From NCBI RefSeq assembly GCF_042684645.1, contig NZ_JBHULV010000045.1, positions 1 through 64,000 of the forward strand: a stretch of 64,000 bases of DNA, given 5' to 3'. The position numbers were made by a program, and so were the translations under genes. This DNA comes from Pseudopedobacter alpinus. GTDB taxonomy: Bacteria > Bacteroidota > Bacteroidia > Sphingobacteriales > Sphingobacteriaceae. Below are positions 7,964 through 19,000 of this stretch, piece after piece (the first letter of the stretch is position 1; the number at the start of each line of letters is the position of its first letter). A model generated the notes under the pieces. The model made no database searches and was not told the origin of the DNA. It was given only the letters and a program-made list of their open reading frames with translations.

Positions 7964-10282
7964 CTATTGAACTGTAAAGCCCGTTTTTAAATTTGAAATG
8001 TAAATTTCAAAATCTCCTGCCTCAACAACTTCTTTACTTTCGTTGTTTATAAAAGAGAAATGGTTTTTTGAAAGTTTAAAAGTAACAGTTTTACTTTCGC
8101 CGGGTTTTAAATTTATTTTTTGAAACCCTTTTAAGCGTTTAACATCTGGTGATAGTGATGCATATAAATCTGCCAAATATAACTCAACAGCTTCTTTACC
8201 TTCACGTTCTCCAGTATTTTTAACATCAACAGTTACGGTTAAAACATCGCTTGCTTTAATTTTACTTGCACTCACATTTAAGTTTGAATAGCTAAAAGTG
8301 GTATAACTTAAGCCAAAACCAAATTCGTATTGCGGGTTATAATCAGCATCGTAATTATAAACGCCTTCTACAACGCTACGGCTTTCTGAAGGTTTATGGT
8401 TATAATTTGCTAATGAGTTTGGAAACTTAGGGTAGTTATAAGGTAGTTTACCTGATGGGTTTACATCGCCAAAAATAATATCTGCTAAAGCATCTCCGCC
8501 AAAATTACCCGGCAAATAGCTTTGTAAAACAGCTTTCATCTGAGGTTCAAATTTACTGATTAAACGCGGACGGCCTTCGTTCAAAACTAAAACTATTGGT
8601 TTTCCTGTTGCAGCTAATTTTTTTGCATATTCTGTTTGCATTTCCGATACGTATAAATCACTTAAATTACCCGGCGTTTCTGTATAAGTATTTTCGCCAA
8701 GGCATAAAACTACAACATCAACATCTTTAGCAGCGGCAATAGCCTCGTCCATATTATCAGCATATTCTTCAAAATATTTACCATCCATTTTATAGCTTAT
8801 GCCCGCAATAAATTGTGCTTTATTAACACCTATTTTGTTTTGGATTGCCTTTGCTATGGTATTGTATTTTGCTGCAAACTCATCAACTTTTTCGCCTTGC
8901 CAGCTATAACTCCAACCACCATTTAAAGTTCGCATACTATTTGCATTTGGGCCAGTAACCAAAACTTTAATATCCTTTTTTAACGGTAAAACCTGATTGC
9001 TGTTTTTTAATAAGGTAATAGATTCTGCAGCGGTTTGGTAAGCAGCTAGTTCAAATTCTTTACTGCCAAATTTTGGGTAATCTTTAAAGTTAGTAACTGG
9101 TGTTTCAAATAAACCTAACTTAAATTTTAATTTTAAAATACGTGTTACAGCTTCATCTATGTGGCTTTGTTTAACTTTTCCTTCTTTTACCAAAGCCACT
9201 AGATCATCACAAAATGGTTCAAACTGGTAGGCAATCATAGACATATCTATCCCGGCATTTATAGCTAACATTACCGCTTCTTTGTTAGAGCTTGCCACTC
9301 TATCACGGTTATATAAATTTTCTATATCGCCCCAATCTGTTACAACTAAACCTTTAAAGCCTAATTCGTTTCTTAATAAATTGGTTAATAATTTTGGGTT
9401 TGCATGTACAGGTACTCCGTTAATTAAACCAGAATTTATCATAATAGTGTGCGCACCAGCAGCTATTGCAGCTTTAAAAGCTGGTAAGTGGTATTCTCTT
9501 AAAGCTTGGTCTGATATGATTGCTGGTGTACGGTCTTTACCAGAAAAAGCAACTTGATAACCTAAAAAATGCTTTAAGCAAGAAGCTACATTAAAAGGAG
9601 AAGATATATTGTTATCATCACCTTCGTAACCTTTAATTACTGCTTTACCAATTTCTGAAGTTAAAAATGGGTCTTCTCCATAGGTTTCCCAAATACGAGG
9701 AAAGCGAGGATCGGGTCCTAAATCTAATACTGGCGCAAAGTTCCAAGGAATTCCGCTTGCTCTGGTTTCGTAAGCTGTAATTTTAGCACCTTCTTTTATT
9801 AACGCTATATTACGCGTTGCTGCTTGCCCTATTTGTTGCGGAAAAAATGTTGCTCCGGCAGTATAAGTTACACCATGTATGGCATCAATACCATAAATAA
9901 TAGGAATATTTAAACGACCAGAACCTTTTTTCTGAATTTCTGAAATGATATTATACCAAACTTCTGTTGTTCTGGCTCTGTTATTTGCAGTATTTAAAAC
10001 AGATCCAACTTTGTATTTTCCGAAAGCCAAATCAAGCATTTTAGGATCAAGCACAACAGGTTCGTCACTGGTAAAACGATCTTTACCTTTTGTAATTACA
10101 TCTAAAGTAATTTGTGCCATTTGCCCAACTTTTTCTTCTAAAGTCATTTTTTGCAAAAGTGCATTTACCTTGACATCAACTGGCGAAATGGTTGTTTTAG
10201 TTTGCGCCAAGACATTAAACTGAATGCTACAAAGTGAGGTTATAATGAACCCGTAAAGGATTTGTTTTTTGAAAATTTTCAT
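7964..10282 (-). CDS. glycoside hydrolase family 3 beta-glucosidase (BglX-like)
   Basis: This exo-acting enzyme removes terminal glucose from beta-glucan oligosaccharides, probably in the periplasm. Motifs in order are GEDPFLTSEIG, ASCLKHFLGYQ, and LVVTDWGDIENL, whose aspartate is the family nucleophile. The C-terminal sandwich domain follows (VLCLGENTYTETPGNLSDL), then PSGKLPYNYP, YEFGFGLSYT and a fibronectin-III-like tail. The reading frame extends 17 residues upstream, but the signal peptide begins at MKIFKKQILYGFIITSLC, so I place the start at 10282 (about 772 residues). It is the last gene of the beta-glucan locus, separated from GH16 by 180 bases that contain a possible private promoter. 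Its distance from the operon suggests partly independent expression. Confidence 0.93.
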   Translation of the reverse strand: MKIFKKQILYGFIITSLCSIQFNVLAQTKTTISPVDVKVNALLQKMTLEEKVGQMAQITLDVITKGKDRFTSDEPVVLDPKMLDLAFGKYKVGSVLNTANNRARTTEVWYNIISEIQKKGSGRLNIPIIYGIDAIHGVTYTAGATFFPQQIGQAATRNIALIKEGAKITAYETRASGIPWNFAPVLDLGPDPRFPRIWETYGEDPFLTSEIGKAVIKGYEGDDNNISSPFNVASCLKHFLGYQVAFSGKDRTPAIISDQALREYHLPAFKAAIAAGAHTIMINSGLINGVPVHANPKLLTNLLRNELGFKGLVVTDWGDIENLYNRDRVASSNKEAVMLAINAGIDMSMIAYQFEPFCDDLVALVKEGKVKQSHIDEAVTRILKLKFKLGLFETPVTNFKDYPKFGSKEFELAAYQTAAESITLLKNSNQVLPLKKDIKVLVTGPNANSMRTLNGGWSYSWQGEKVDEFAAKYNTIAKAIQNKIGVNKAQFIAGISYKMDGKYFEEYADNMDEAIAAAKDVDVVVLCLGENTYTETPGNLSDLYVSEMQTEYAKKLAATGKPIVLVLNEGRPRLISKFEPQMKAVLQSYLPGNFGGDALADIIFGDVNPSGKLPYNYPKFPNSLANYNHKPSESRSVVEGVYNYDADYNPQYEFGFGLSYTTFSYSNLNVSASKIKASDVLTVTVDVKNTGEREGKEAVELYLADLYASLSPDVKRLKGFQKINLKPGESKTVTFKLSKNHFSFINNESKEVVEAGDFEIYISNLKTGFTVQ

Positions 10283-10368
10283 ATTGAAAATGTTTTTTTC
10301 GATTAGTTTTACGTTAACCTTAGTAGTGGACACCGAACGCCAGTTGGCAGATTAGCCCTTAGGCAGTA

Positions 10369-10376
10369 CAAACGTA
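10369..10376 (-). promoter_or_regulatory. -7 box candidate for the GH3 gene
   Basis: TACGTTTG on the minus strand fits TAnnTTTG and lies 87 bases upstream of the chosen GH3 start. The 5' leader is more GC-rich than its surroundings and contains a small GCCA/TGGC hairpin near 10340. There is no clear -33 element, so confidence is limited. Confidence 0.45.
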
Positions 10377-10462
10377 CAAAGTGTTTAAACGCCATTATTA
10401 ATTTTAAAAAAGGGAATGTTTTGCAACAAACCCTAATTTGCTTAAACCAGCTAACCTAAATT

Positions 10463-11512
10463 TTATTTATAAACTCTTATATAATCTACTTCCATTATGG
10501 CACTGGTTATGGCTGGATCTAAAGTGCCACCAAAATTACCTCCCATTGCTACATTAAGTATAAAAAAGAAGTTTTGATTAAATGGAATTGACGATGAATT
10601 ATTTACTGTATGCACTGTTTGCCCATCCACAGTCATTTTAATTACAGATGCAGACCACTCTAAGCCGTAAATGTGAAACTCTGTAGTTGCGTTTGCAATT
10701 GTACGAGTAGCGCCATTTGCCGAGCCGCCAAAACGACCGGGGTAATGTAAAGTGGCATAAATTTTATTCAAATCTCTACCCAAATGTTCTGCAATATCAA
10801 TTTCACCACATGCTGGCCAACCCACTGCATCTATATTGCTCCCCAACATCCAAATTGCAGGCCATGTACCTACACCGGCAGGCATTTTGGCTCTAACTTC
10901 TACCCTACCGTATTTAAAATCAAATTTGCCTTTTGATAACATACGAGCAGATGTATAAGTACTGCCACTGTAGTTTTCTTTTTGTGCCTTAATTTTTAGG
11001 ATACCGCCTTCAATATTAACATTTTGCGAGCGATTGGTATAGTATTGTGACTCTGCATTTCCCCAGCCATTATCGCCAGTTCCAATATCATAACCCCATT
11101 TTGTTGCATCGGGTGCGCCATCTGCATTAAACTCATCAGACCATGCTAAACTATTTCCACTTCCGGCTTGTACGGTTATTTGTATATCGGCAGTTTTTTT
11201 AAGGGTTAAACCCGAATTGCTTATCGCTGTAACACCTACCTTATAGGTTCCTGATTGATTGTATTGATAGGTAACCGTTCCGTTTGTGCCAGTTTGTACA
11301 ACGCCGTTTCCAAACTCATAATCGTAAGTAACAGCATTGGTTGCAGTAGCCTTAAAAGCTACTGAACCACTACCATCTGAACTTATATTTGCACTTAACT
11401 GCAAGTCTGTAGGAGCTACTTTATTGTCTGCACCCTCTGATCCTGATTTTTTACAACTGGATGTAGTTATAAAAAGCAAGAGTATTAAGATGTCGATTTT
11501 AAAATTTCTCAT
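10463..11512 (-). CDS. GH16 endo-beta-glucanase lipoprotein with PKD domain (laminarinase type)
   Basis: A 349-residue surface or periplasmic lipoprotein (lipobox TTSSC, Cys20). Residues about 33-115 form a PKD domain (YDYEFGNG, GTYKVGVTAISNSG). The GH16 catalytic domain runs from about 122 to the end, with the signature GEIDIAE: catalytic residues E237, D239 and E242. WSDEF and the concluding MEVDYIRVYK are typical of bacterial laminarinase/lichenase members. It would cut beta-1,3 or mixed-linkage beta-glucans internally so that the adjacent SusC/SusD pair can import fragments. The CKK sequence after the lipobox cysteine is not the acidic surface-export signal known from some Bacteroidota, so outer-leaflet placement is an inference from locus context. 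Confidence 0.94.
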   Translation of the reverse strand: MRNFKIDILILLLFITTSSCKKSGSEGADNKVAPTDLQLSANISSDGSGSVAFKATATNAVTYDYEFGNGVVQTGTNGTVTYQYNQSGTYKVGVTAISNSGLTLKKTADIQITVQAGSGNSLAWSDEFNADGAPDATKWGYDIGTGDNGWGNAESQYYTNRSQNVNIEGGILKIKAQKENYSGSTYTSARMLSKGKFDFKYGRVEVRAKMPAGVGTWPAIWMLGSNIDAVGWPACGEIDIAEHLGRDLNKIYATLHYPGRFGGSANGATRTIANATTEFHIYGLEWSASVIKMTVDGQTVHTVNNSSSIPFNQNFFFILNVAMGGNFGGTLDPAITSAIMEVDYIRVYK

Positions 11513-11522
11513 AGTTTTAATT

Positions 11523-12422
11523 TTAAGGTTTTACAGTTAATTTTTGGTACCAAGACAATCCGTCTGAACCGATATTTCGAAGAGTAATTTGGGTGTCGGT
11601 AAGTGCTATTATTTCATAAGTTACACCTCCTGTACCAAAATTTATGATACCATTACCCGGAACTGTAAATTGTATACGAGTTGAAATAGCTGGTGTTGAT
11701 GCTGATGTTGCATTGGCAAAGCCTAATTTCTTTTTGCCACCAGTATTGATAGGATAAGAACCATCTCCTCCACTAAAGCCGTAAGATGATGTTGAAGCGG
11801 CTAGAGAGAATGATGCGCCTTTGTTATTTACTGTCATGTAAATATTGTTACTGGCATCTTTTTCAAAAGTTATTTCATCATCATAAGCGTATGCTTCTCT
11901 AGTATTAGGGTCTGCACTGTAACGATTGGAGAAAAACTTATCAGCATCACCTACACCAAAGTGTCCAACTACATTTTTATCAGTTATCCAAACTTTACTA
12001 GCACCGCCTGTTAAAGATGATATAACATTTGCCGGAATTTGAAAATCTACAAATACGCGTATTTTTTTGCTTGTTGTAGAGGTTAAACCACCAGTACCAA
12101 CCGCATTAACCGTGATGGTATAATCTTTTGTACCAGGCTCTGAGTATTTGTGTTTGATTGTTCCAGAAGGAACAATTTCTGTAATACCATCGCCATAATC
12201 TACTTTATAAGTAATTACATTACTTGCTGTAGAAGTAATGATAACCTCACCAGTTCCGTTGCCTGTTGGCGCAGCAGTTGTTGCACCAGTGATAACGGTT
12301 GTTAGGGTAACATCTGTTGGTGCTACTAACTCGCCATAAGAATATTCTTCTTTTTTACAAGCGCTTAATAAAGCGCCTGCAAAAAGAAATATTGCCAGTA
12401 TTGATTTTATATTTTTTGTCAT
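11523..12422 (-). CDS. PKD-containing surface glycan-binding lipoprotein (SusE/F-position)
   Basis: A 299-residue lipoprotein (signal peptide with GALLSAC, Cys22). Residues about 35-128 are a PKD-like beta sandwich (YKVDYGDGITEIVPSG, KDYTITVNAVGTGG). The C-terminal half (VWITDKNVVGHFGVGDADKF onward) is a beta-rich domain with many aromatic residues and no catalytic motif that I recognise; its sequence style is that of glycan-binding proteins in laminarin-type loci. It sits 11 bases downstream of the 690-residue binding protein and 10 bases upstream of the GH16 gene, so it is in the same operon. Carbohydrate binding is inferred from position and architecture, not from identified binding residues. 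Confidence 0.75.
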   Translation of the reverse strand: MTKNIKSILAIFLFAGALLSACKKEEYSYGELVAPTDVTLTTVITGATTAAPTGNGTGEVIITSTASNVITYKVDYGDGITEIVPSGTIKHKYSEPGTKDYTITVNAVGTGGLTSTTSKKIRVFVDFQIPANVISSLTGGASKVWITDKNVVGHFGVGDADKFFSNRYSADPNTREAYAYDDEITFEKDASNNIYMTVNNKGASFSLAASTSSYGFSGGDGSYPINTGGKKKLGFANATSASTPAISTRIQFTVPGNGIINFGTGGVTYEIIALTDTQITLRNIGSDGLSWYQKLTVKP

Positions 12423-12441
12423 GATTTTAATTTTTTAGCCC

Positions 12442-14514
12442 TTAAATTTGAGTAATATCATCCATGTAATAGGTGAAATTTGCAGAACCATCACCCACTG
12501 TACCTAAATCCATAATCCAAACGATGCGTGTGTAAGAACCTGCAGGTATAGCAGAAAAATCGAAGGTTAACTCTTCCCAAGCATTTGCTGTGGTACTTAA
12601 AACTTCTTTTTCATACTGTGCTCCATTTGGACCTTCTACTTTTAGTAAATATTTGGCACCAACTCTTGGAGAATAAACTTTCATTTTCATGGTTTTTTTA
12701 ACCGAAAAGTTTATTGGATTTACCAATTCCAATGCGCTACCAGCATAAACAGCTCCCGCATTTTTTACCATTTTAGCAACTTTAGAACTAGTGTTAATTC
12801 CGCTAGCACTTGGGTTGTTTACTACAGAAACTACTCCACCTTCAAAATCGCCAAAAGCATAGGTGATTTTAGTTGATTGAAAAGTGACTGGGAGCGCTAA
12901 ATACTCTGGAATTACATTGGCGGTTAAGAAGGTAACATCATCCCAATAAAAAACTTTACCATCTCCGGCTTTTCCAAAGTCAAAGAAAAGAGAGGCCATA
13001 TCGTAATTATTAGCAATGTTTAAAGCTGATGTTCCTGCTGATGAATTAGCAAAATCAAAAACTAAAGTTTCCCAAGTGTTTGCTGCTAATGTCATGGCTT
13101 CTGTTTCTACAGATTTTGTATTATCAGTATGGTTTTCAACTTTTAATCTTACTCTAATACCAGCAGCTGGCGAGTAAACTCTAATGCTCATTTGAGTTTG
13201 CGTAGCTGTGAAAGGAATTTTTGAAGCAAAATAACTTCCCATTGTTGTACCCGCCCAAGTTTCGGCACCAGATGGCTTTGTGGTTTTTGCTACTTTATTT
13301 GATCCACCGGCTGGGTCAGCGGCAGCTTCGTTAGTGTTTGCATTTCCAAAATCGGTAACTGTATAGTTTACATTAGCTAAATCGAATGTTACTGGCAAAC
13401 TTAAAACGCCAGTTGGCATTTGGTTGGTTAGCCTAATATCATCAAATAACCATGTAAAGTTTGCAGTACCATTTCCCATAGTGCCGTAATCAAAAATTAA
13501 AACCAGGTTATTATAAACTTTAGCGGCATCTATTGTGCGGTAATCAAAAGCTAAATCTTCCCATTGGTTTGCAACAGTTGTGGTTACTTCTTTTTCGAAA
13601 TTAATTGTACCGTCTGCGGCGTTTTCTACTTTTAACAAAACTTTTGCTCCTACACGCGGAGAGTAAACCTTCATTCTGAAAACTTTATTAGCCGTAAAAT
13701 TGATATTTTCGCCAAGTTTAAGTACACTACCACCCCAAGGTTGCCCAGCGTTTTTTACCATTTTACCAACTTTGGCACTTGTATTAATACCACCCGAATT
13801 TGGGTTAGCTATCACTGTAACTACACCGCCATCAAAATTAGAAAAAGCGTAATTTAATGTGGTAGATTCGAATGTTACTGGTAGTAAAACAGGATCAACA
13901 ATACTGATCACTTTGGTAAAAGTTGTTGTTGCAGCACCACCACTAAAAGCGATTATTCTTACCGTATAATTTCCAATAGCAGCGTAAACATGGCTTACTA
14001 CATCGCCTTCTAAAAACGTAACAGGAACTTCATTAGCACCGGCATCGCCATAGTAAACTTTAAACATGGTTTCAAAATCTGCTTTTGCACTCACATTTAG
14101 TTTAAAATTATTTGCGGCATCAATAGCGGTTGTTACCACCAAGTTTTCTGGTGCTTTAAAAGAAACTGTAAGTGGCTGTGTAGCTTCGGTGGTTTTACCA
14201 CTAGCATTATAAGCTACTATTTTAACATTAAAAACACCTTCGGCATATTTATGTACTATGTTAGCACCTGGTTGCACTTTTGCAGGAATTGTAGTTGCAT
14301 CACCAAAATAAATATCGTAAGCTGTTGCTCCTTCGCCATTTGGTGTTATGGTTACTAAACCTGTATTGTCTTGTGTAATTTCAAACAAAGCGCTTAATTT
14401 ATCGGGTGCACTTTCGTTTTGTACAAAAGAAATATCATCATAAGTTTTTTTACATGCTCCTACAACTAAAGTTAGGAGAACAATGCTTAATATAAATCTA
14501 TATTTTCTCATCAC
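12442..14514 (-). CDS. modular surface glycan-binding lipoprotein, two PKD-like and three jelly-roll repeats
   Basis: A 690-residue lipoprotein (signal ends VVGAC, Cys20). Residues about 37-120 and 121-208 are PKD-like modules (AYDIYFGDATT; MFKVYYGDAG). Three related beta-sandwich modules of about 155 residues follow, starting near 210, 375 and 540. Each opens with LPVTF, contains (K/R)VYSP and ends with a W-E-x-L-x-F-D segment; the fold resembles galactose-binding or CBM-type domains. Modules 1 and 3 share long near-identical stretches (MKVYSPRVGAK.LLKVE) and module 2 is divergent. No catalytic residues are evident. The likely job is to hold polysaccharide at the cell surface for the GH16 enzyme and the SusC/SusD complex. 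Confidence 0.8.
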   Translation of the reverse strand: MMRKYRFILSIVLLTLVVGACKKTYDDISFVQNESAPDKLSALFEITQDNTGLVTITPNGEGATAYDIYFGDATTIPAKVQPGANIVHKYAEGVFNVKIVAYNASGKTTEATQPLTVSFKAPENLVVTTAIDAANNFKLNVSAKADFETMFKVYYGDAGANEVPVTFLEGDVVSHVYAAIGNYTVRIIAFSGGAATTTFTKVISIVDPVLLPVTFESTTLNYAFSNFDGGVVTVIANPNSGGINTSAKVGKMVKNAGQPWGGSVLKLGENINFTANKVFRMKVYSPRVGAKVLLKVENAADGTINFEKEVTTTVANQWEDLAFDYRTIDAAKVYNNLVLIFDYGTMGNGTANFTWLFDDIRLTNQMPTGVLSLPVTFDLANVNYTVTDFGNANTNEAAADPAGGSNKVAKTTKPSGAETWAGTTMGSYFASKIPFTATQTQMSIRVYSPAAGIRVRLKVENHTDNTKSVETEAMTLAANTWETLVFDFANSSAGTSALNIANNYDMASLFFDFGKAGDGKVFYWDDVTFLTANVIPEYLALPVTFQSTKITYAFGDFEGGVVSVVNNPSASGINTSSKVAKMVKNAGAVYAGSALELVNPINFSVKKTMKMKVYSPRVGAKYLLKVEGPNGAQYEKEVLSTTANAWEELTFDFSAIPAGSYTRIVWIMDLGTVGDGSANFTYYMDDITQI

Positions 14515-14522
14515 ATTTAAAA

Positions 14523-16007
14523 TTAATTGTAGTTAGGATTTTGTGTTAAACCAGAGATATCAACTTCTTGTTGTGGTATAGGGAAAACTTCGTTTTTACC
14601 AACTACAAAACCAGTAATTTTACCAGCAGCTTGGCCAGTTCTTACTAAATCAAAAAAGCGATCGCCTTCCATAGCTAATTCTAATCTACGTTCGTCCCAG
14701 ATGGCTTGACGTAAAGCAGTACCTGTTAAACTAATATTATGTAATTGATCTGCAAATGCTCTTTGGCGTACACGGTTTAAATAAGTTTGTGCTTTAGTAT
14801 CATTTGGCGCTGTTGCTCTGTTATTAGCTTCGGCTGCCATTAACAATACATCTGCATATCTTATTGTACGGTTATTAGTTAAATAATTTAACTCTACTTG
14901 GCCAGATGTTTCGCCTTTACGTGGTAAATACTTTTGATTGTATAACCCTGTATTTTTATAAGGAGCTACTTGGTAAGTAATATTAAATTGTGGATTAGCA
15001 GTTTTGTATGCTTCAATATCTAAAACGGTAACCGCTTTTCTTGTATCGCCAGTTGTGTAAGCATTAGCTAAGTTTTGAGTTGGCAAATTTGAACTCCATC
15101 CTTGTCCGTAAGGGCTATCGCCTGTTAAATTACGAATACCCGCTAACTGTACTGCTAAATTTCCTTGTCCGCGGCCGGCGTTATCCCAATCAAAAAATGG
15201 ACTTAAATTAGAATATTGTATTTCAAATACAGATTCGGTTCCGTTTTCGCCAGCTTGTAAGAAAATATCTCTGAAATTTGTAACCAAACTAAAAGGTCCG
15301 TTTACTACATTTTCTAACATAGCAGCGGCTTCTGTAAATTTACCTTGATATAAATAGGCTTTACCCAATAATGCTTGAGCAGCAAATTTTGTAACTCTTC
15401 CTTTTTGAATGTTTGAGTTTGGTAAAACTGCAATTGCCTTTGTTAAATCTGCAACAACTTGATCATAAACTTGTTGTTTAGTAGCTCTAGTTAAAGCTCT
15501 AGAATCACTTACAGATAATCTTTTATCAGTAAATACAGGTACACCTCCAAATATTTTAACTAATTCAAAGTAGTAATATGCTCTTAAAAAGTAAATCTCA
15601 CCATACAAAGCATCTTTACCCGTAAAATCTAGTTTAAGTTTATTTTCTTCTAAATAGTTAACGCGGTTAATACCTTCGTAACAAGATTTCCATATCTCTG
15701 CTAAATTACCATTATTTGCAACAACTTGATAATCATCTATTTGTTGCAGCGGTATTTGATCTGTAGCGTTTTCGCCACCAGCAACTGAGTTATCAGAAGC
15801 TACATCTCCAATTACAGGTACTGCCCATAACCATTGTAATGGAGAGTAACATCCAATTACCATTTTTTGGTAATCATCTGTGGTTTTTAAATAATCATCT
15901 GCTGTTATGATATAGTCTTCTTTTGGGCTATAATCCACAAACTTTTCGCAGCTTGTGGTAACAGTAATTAATAAAAGAAGAGTGATTATATATTTATTAT
16001 TTTTCAT
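14523..16007 (-). CDS. SusD/RagB-type nutrient-binding outer-membrane lipoprotein
   Basis: 494 residues with lipoprotein signal VTTSC (Cys20) and the SusD start pattern FVDYSPKEDYI. The N-terminal SusD-like region contains TPR helices (YFLRAYYYFELVKIFGGVPV), and the C-terminal RagB/SusD part contains IRYADVLLMAAEA, WDERRLELAMEGDRFFDLVRTG and the final FPIPQQEVDISG-NPNYN. It forms the lid of the SusC porter and captures oligosaccharides. It starts 11 bases after the SusC stop codon, so the two are co-transcribed. Substrate is inferred to be beta-glucan from the downstream GH16 and GH3 genes. Confidence 0.96.
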   Translation of the reverse strand: MKNNKYIITLLLLITVTTSCEKFVDYSPKEDYIITADDYLKTTDDYQKMVIGCYSPLQWLWAVPVIGDVASDNSVAGGENATDQIPLQQIDDYQVVANNGNLAEIWKSCYEGINRVNYLEENKLKLDFTGKDALYGEIYFLRAYYYFELVKIFGGVPVFTDKRLSVSDSRALTRATKQQVYDQVVADLTKAIAVLPNSNIQKGRVTKFAAQALLGKAYLYQGKFTEAAAMLENVVNGPFSLVTNFRDIFLQAGENGTESVFEIQYSNLSPFFDWDNAGRGQGNLAVQLAGIRNLTGDSPYGQGWSSNLPTQNLANAYTTGDTRKAVTVLDIEAYKTANPQFNITYQVAPYKNTGLYNQKYLPRKGETSGQVELNYLTNNRTIRYADVLLMAAEANNRATAPNDTKAQTYLNRVRQRAFADQLHNISLTGTALRQAIWDERRLELAMEGDRFFDLVRTGQAAGKITGFVVGKNEVFPIPQQEVDISGLTQNPNYN

Positions 16008-16018
16008 CTTATTTCTTT

Positions 16019-19000
16019 TTAAAATTTAATATCTAAACCCATAGAAAATGTTCTTGCTTGTGGGTAAGCGCCTCTATCAATACCAGAGTCTAATATTCCA
16101 CCAGAGATTTCTGGGTCAAAGCCCGAGTATTTTGTAAACGTATAAGCGTTTTTAACTTGTGCGAATAAACGTAAACGAGAAATTACTTTGCTTTTTAAAA
16201 CTGAAGAAGGTAGTGTGTAACCAAATTGGATGTCTTTAATTTTAGCAAAAGAACCATCTTCAACATATCTGCTAGATACCCTAGTGTTCCTATTACCATC
16301 AGAAAAAGTATATCGAGGATTATTTGGATCATTTGTACTTCCTTCACCTGTCCATCTGGCTAATACACCGCGGTATTTATTAGTTGTATTTAAATTTCTT
16401 TCATACGCTCTGTAAATATCGTTACCTACAGAAGCGTAAATGAATGTATTAAAATCGAAGCTTTTATAAGTTAAGCCAAAGCTGTAACCCATTGTAAAAG
16501 TTGGAAATGGGTCGCCTATTTTTGTACGATCTAAATCGCTTATAATACCGTCTTCATTAATATCGGCAAATTTAATATCGCCAGGTTTTGCATTTGCTTG
16601 AGTTGGACTTGCAGTTATTTCCGCTGTATTTTGGAATAGGCCAATTGCTTGGAAACCGTAAAAATAACCTGGTGTAAAACCTTTTTCAAAACGAGTTACA
16701 TTTTGAGATGGAATTCCATAGTATCCGCCATCTATTCTACCTCCATTAGTTTCGGTCACTTCATTTTTTGATGTTGTAAAAGTAATGTTGGTGTTAAACT
16801 TTAAATCTTTTGTAAAATCTTCTTTGTATCCTAAGGTAATATCAAACCCGCTGTTTTTGGTAGTACCAATGTTTGCAAAAGGAGATGCTGCAGAACCCAA
16901 GTAGAGTGATAATGTTGGAATAAATAATAATCCACTTACGTTTTTCTGAAAATAATCTGCAGTTAAACTAAATTTGTTTTTATAAAAAACTAAATCAAAA
17001 CCAATGTTCATTTGCTTTTGTTTTTCCCAAGCTAAATCTTCGTTTTTAAACGACCCAATGGTTGCACCTGCTACTGTTTGTTCGTTACCAAAAGTATAAC
17101 CAGCATTTTGACCTAGGCCATAGCTATAAATGTCTGTTGATATTCTTTGTATTTGGCGCTGTGCATTATCATTACCTGTAATACCATAACTCCCTCTAAT
17201 TTTTAAGTAATTAAAAAAATCGGATTCAAAAAAGTCTTCCTGAGACACTACCCAACCTAAAGATCCGGCATAAAAGAATGCAAATCTATTATTAGCTCCA
17301 AAAGTGGTAGAACCATCTCTTCTTGCAGAAAATGAACCTAAATATTTCTCTTTATAATCGTAATTAACTCTACCAAAATAAGACATGTTTCTATTCTCAT
17401 ATTGGAAAGAACCGACGTTTAAACCAGATGTTGGCGCTACACCCGTTGCTGATGAAATGTCTGCATATTCCCAAGAGTTAAAAGGTACATCTTGACGAGA
17501 ACCGTTTATTGAATTACCTGTTACTTTTGCTAAAGAATAACCACCAACCACATCAAAATTATGGTCTTCTGCTACTTTAAAGTTATAGTTTATAAAGTTT
17601 TCGAAAGTGAAGTTATAATAGGTAGTTTTAGATTCAGAAACATTGTTATGCGCTCCTGTTTTAGCATTACCTGCAGCATCTAGTGTAGAATTAATGTGTG
17701 CATCTCCATAATAAGATAGTGGGGTAAAGCCTTTACCAGTAACATCTGTATTGGTATAACCGTATCTTGCTGTAACTTTCAGGTTTTTTAAGATATTATA
17801 TTGTGCTTCTAATTTACCATATAACTTATTGGTATTAGACTCGTTGTAAGTATCAGCTAACTGCGTTAGAGGATTATAAATTTCTGATAAAATGTTATTA
17901 CTTACCCCATATTTACCGTAAGTATTAGGTACATTATTTAAAATAGGAACTGTTGGATCAAAATTTAAAGCATTTGAAATAACACTATTGATTGAGTTTT
18001 CTGGAACTCCAGATCCCTTAATATTTACAAAACTTGTGTTTGCAATAAATTTTAATTTTGAGCTTAGTTTTAAATCTAAATTAACAGTTCCGTTGGTACG
18101 GTTAAAGAAAGATTTATCGCCACCGCCAACTATACCATCTTGCCCTAAGTAACCTGCGGAAACAAAGTAATTTACAAATTCGCTTCCGCCTCTTGCATTT
18201 ACATTGTGTGATTGCATGGCAGCATTCTTAAAAATCTGGTCTTGCCAATTTGTACCAACACCTAAAGTAGATAAATTAGGGAAAATGATATTTCCACCAG
18301 CTGCTACACTACCTTCATTAATGATAGCACCATATTCTGTAGCGTTTAAAACACCAATGGTACTCATCACCTGTTGAACACCATAGTTACTTCCAAAACT
18401 GTATTGGGGTTTTTGATTGGTTTTACCACTTTTTGTAGTAACTACAATAACTCCGTTACCCCCTTTTATACCGTAAATGGCAGTAGTTGCCGCATCTTTT
18501 AAAATATTGATAGACTCAATATCTGAAGCGTTAATAGAGTTTAAATCGTCTAACGTTTGGATAGAACCATCCACAACCACAATAGGATCGTTACCAGAGT
18601 AAGAAGGAATACCTCTAATTAAAAAGGTTGGCTTAGCTCCCGGCGAACCAGGAGAGATTACCGTAACACCCGAAGCTCTACCTTGTATAGCATCCTCAGC
18701 CCTTACTGGATTTAACTTTTCTATATCTTCGCCTTTAATTACTGATATAGCACCCGATATTTGAGTAACCTTTTGAGTTCCGTAACCCACAACAACAACT
18801 TCTTGTAAACTTGTTTTGTCTTCTTTTAAAATAATATTAAAAGTGGATTTACCTGCAATCATAATTTCTTGGGAAACAAATCCTATATAAGAAACTTTTA
18901 AAACTGCATCTGCTCCATTTGGAACATTAATAGCAAATGCACCAAGTGCATCAGTTTGAGCACCTAAACTGGTGCCCTTAATACTTATGCTAACTCCTGG

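Noticed and set aside
10283..10333. Longer N-terminus for the GH3 protein
   Set aside because: It would put 17 residues in front of a clear signal peptide; the inner ATG at 10282 is preferred.
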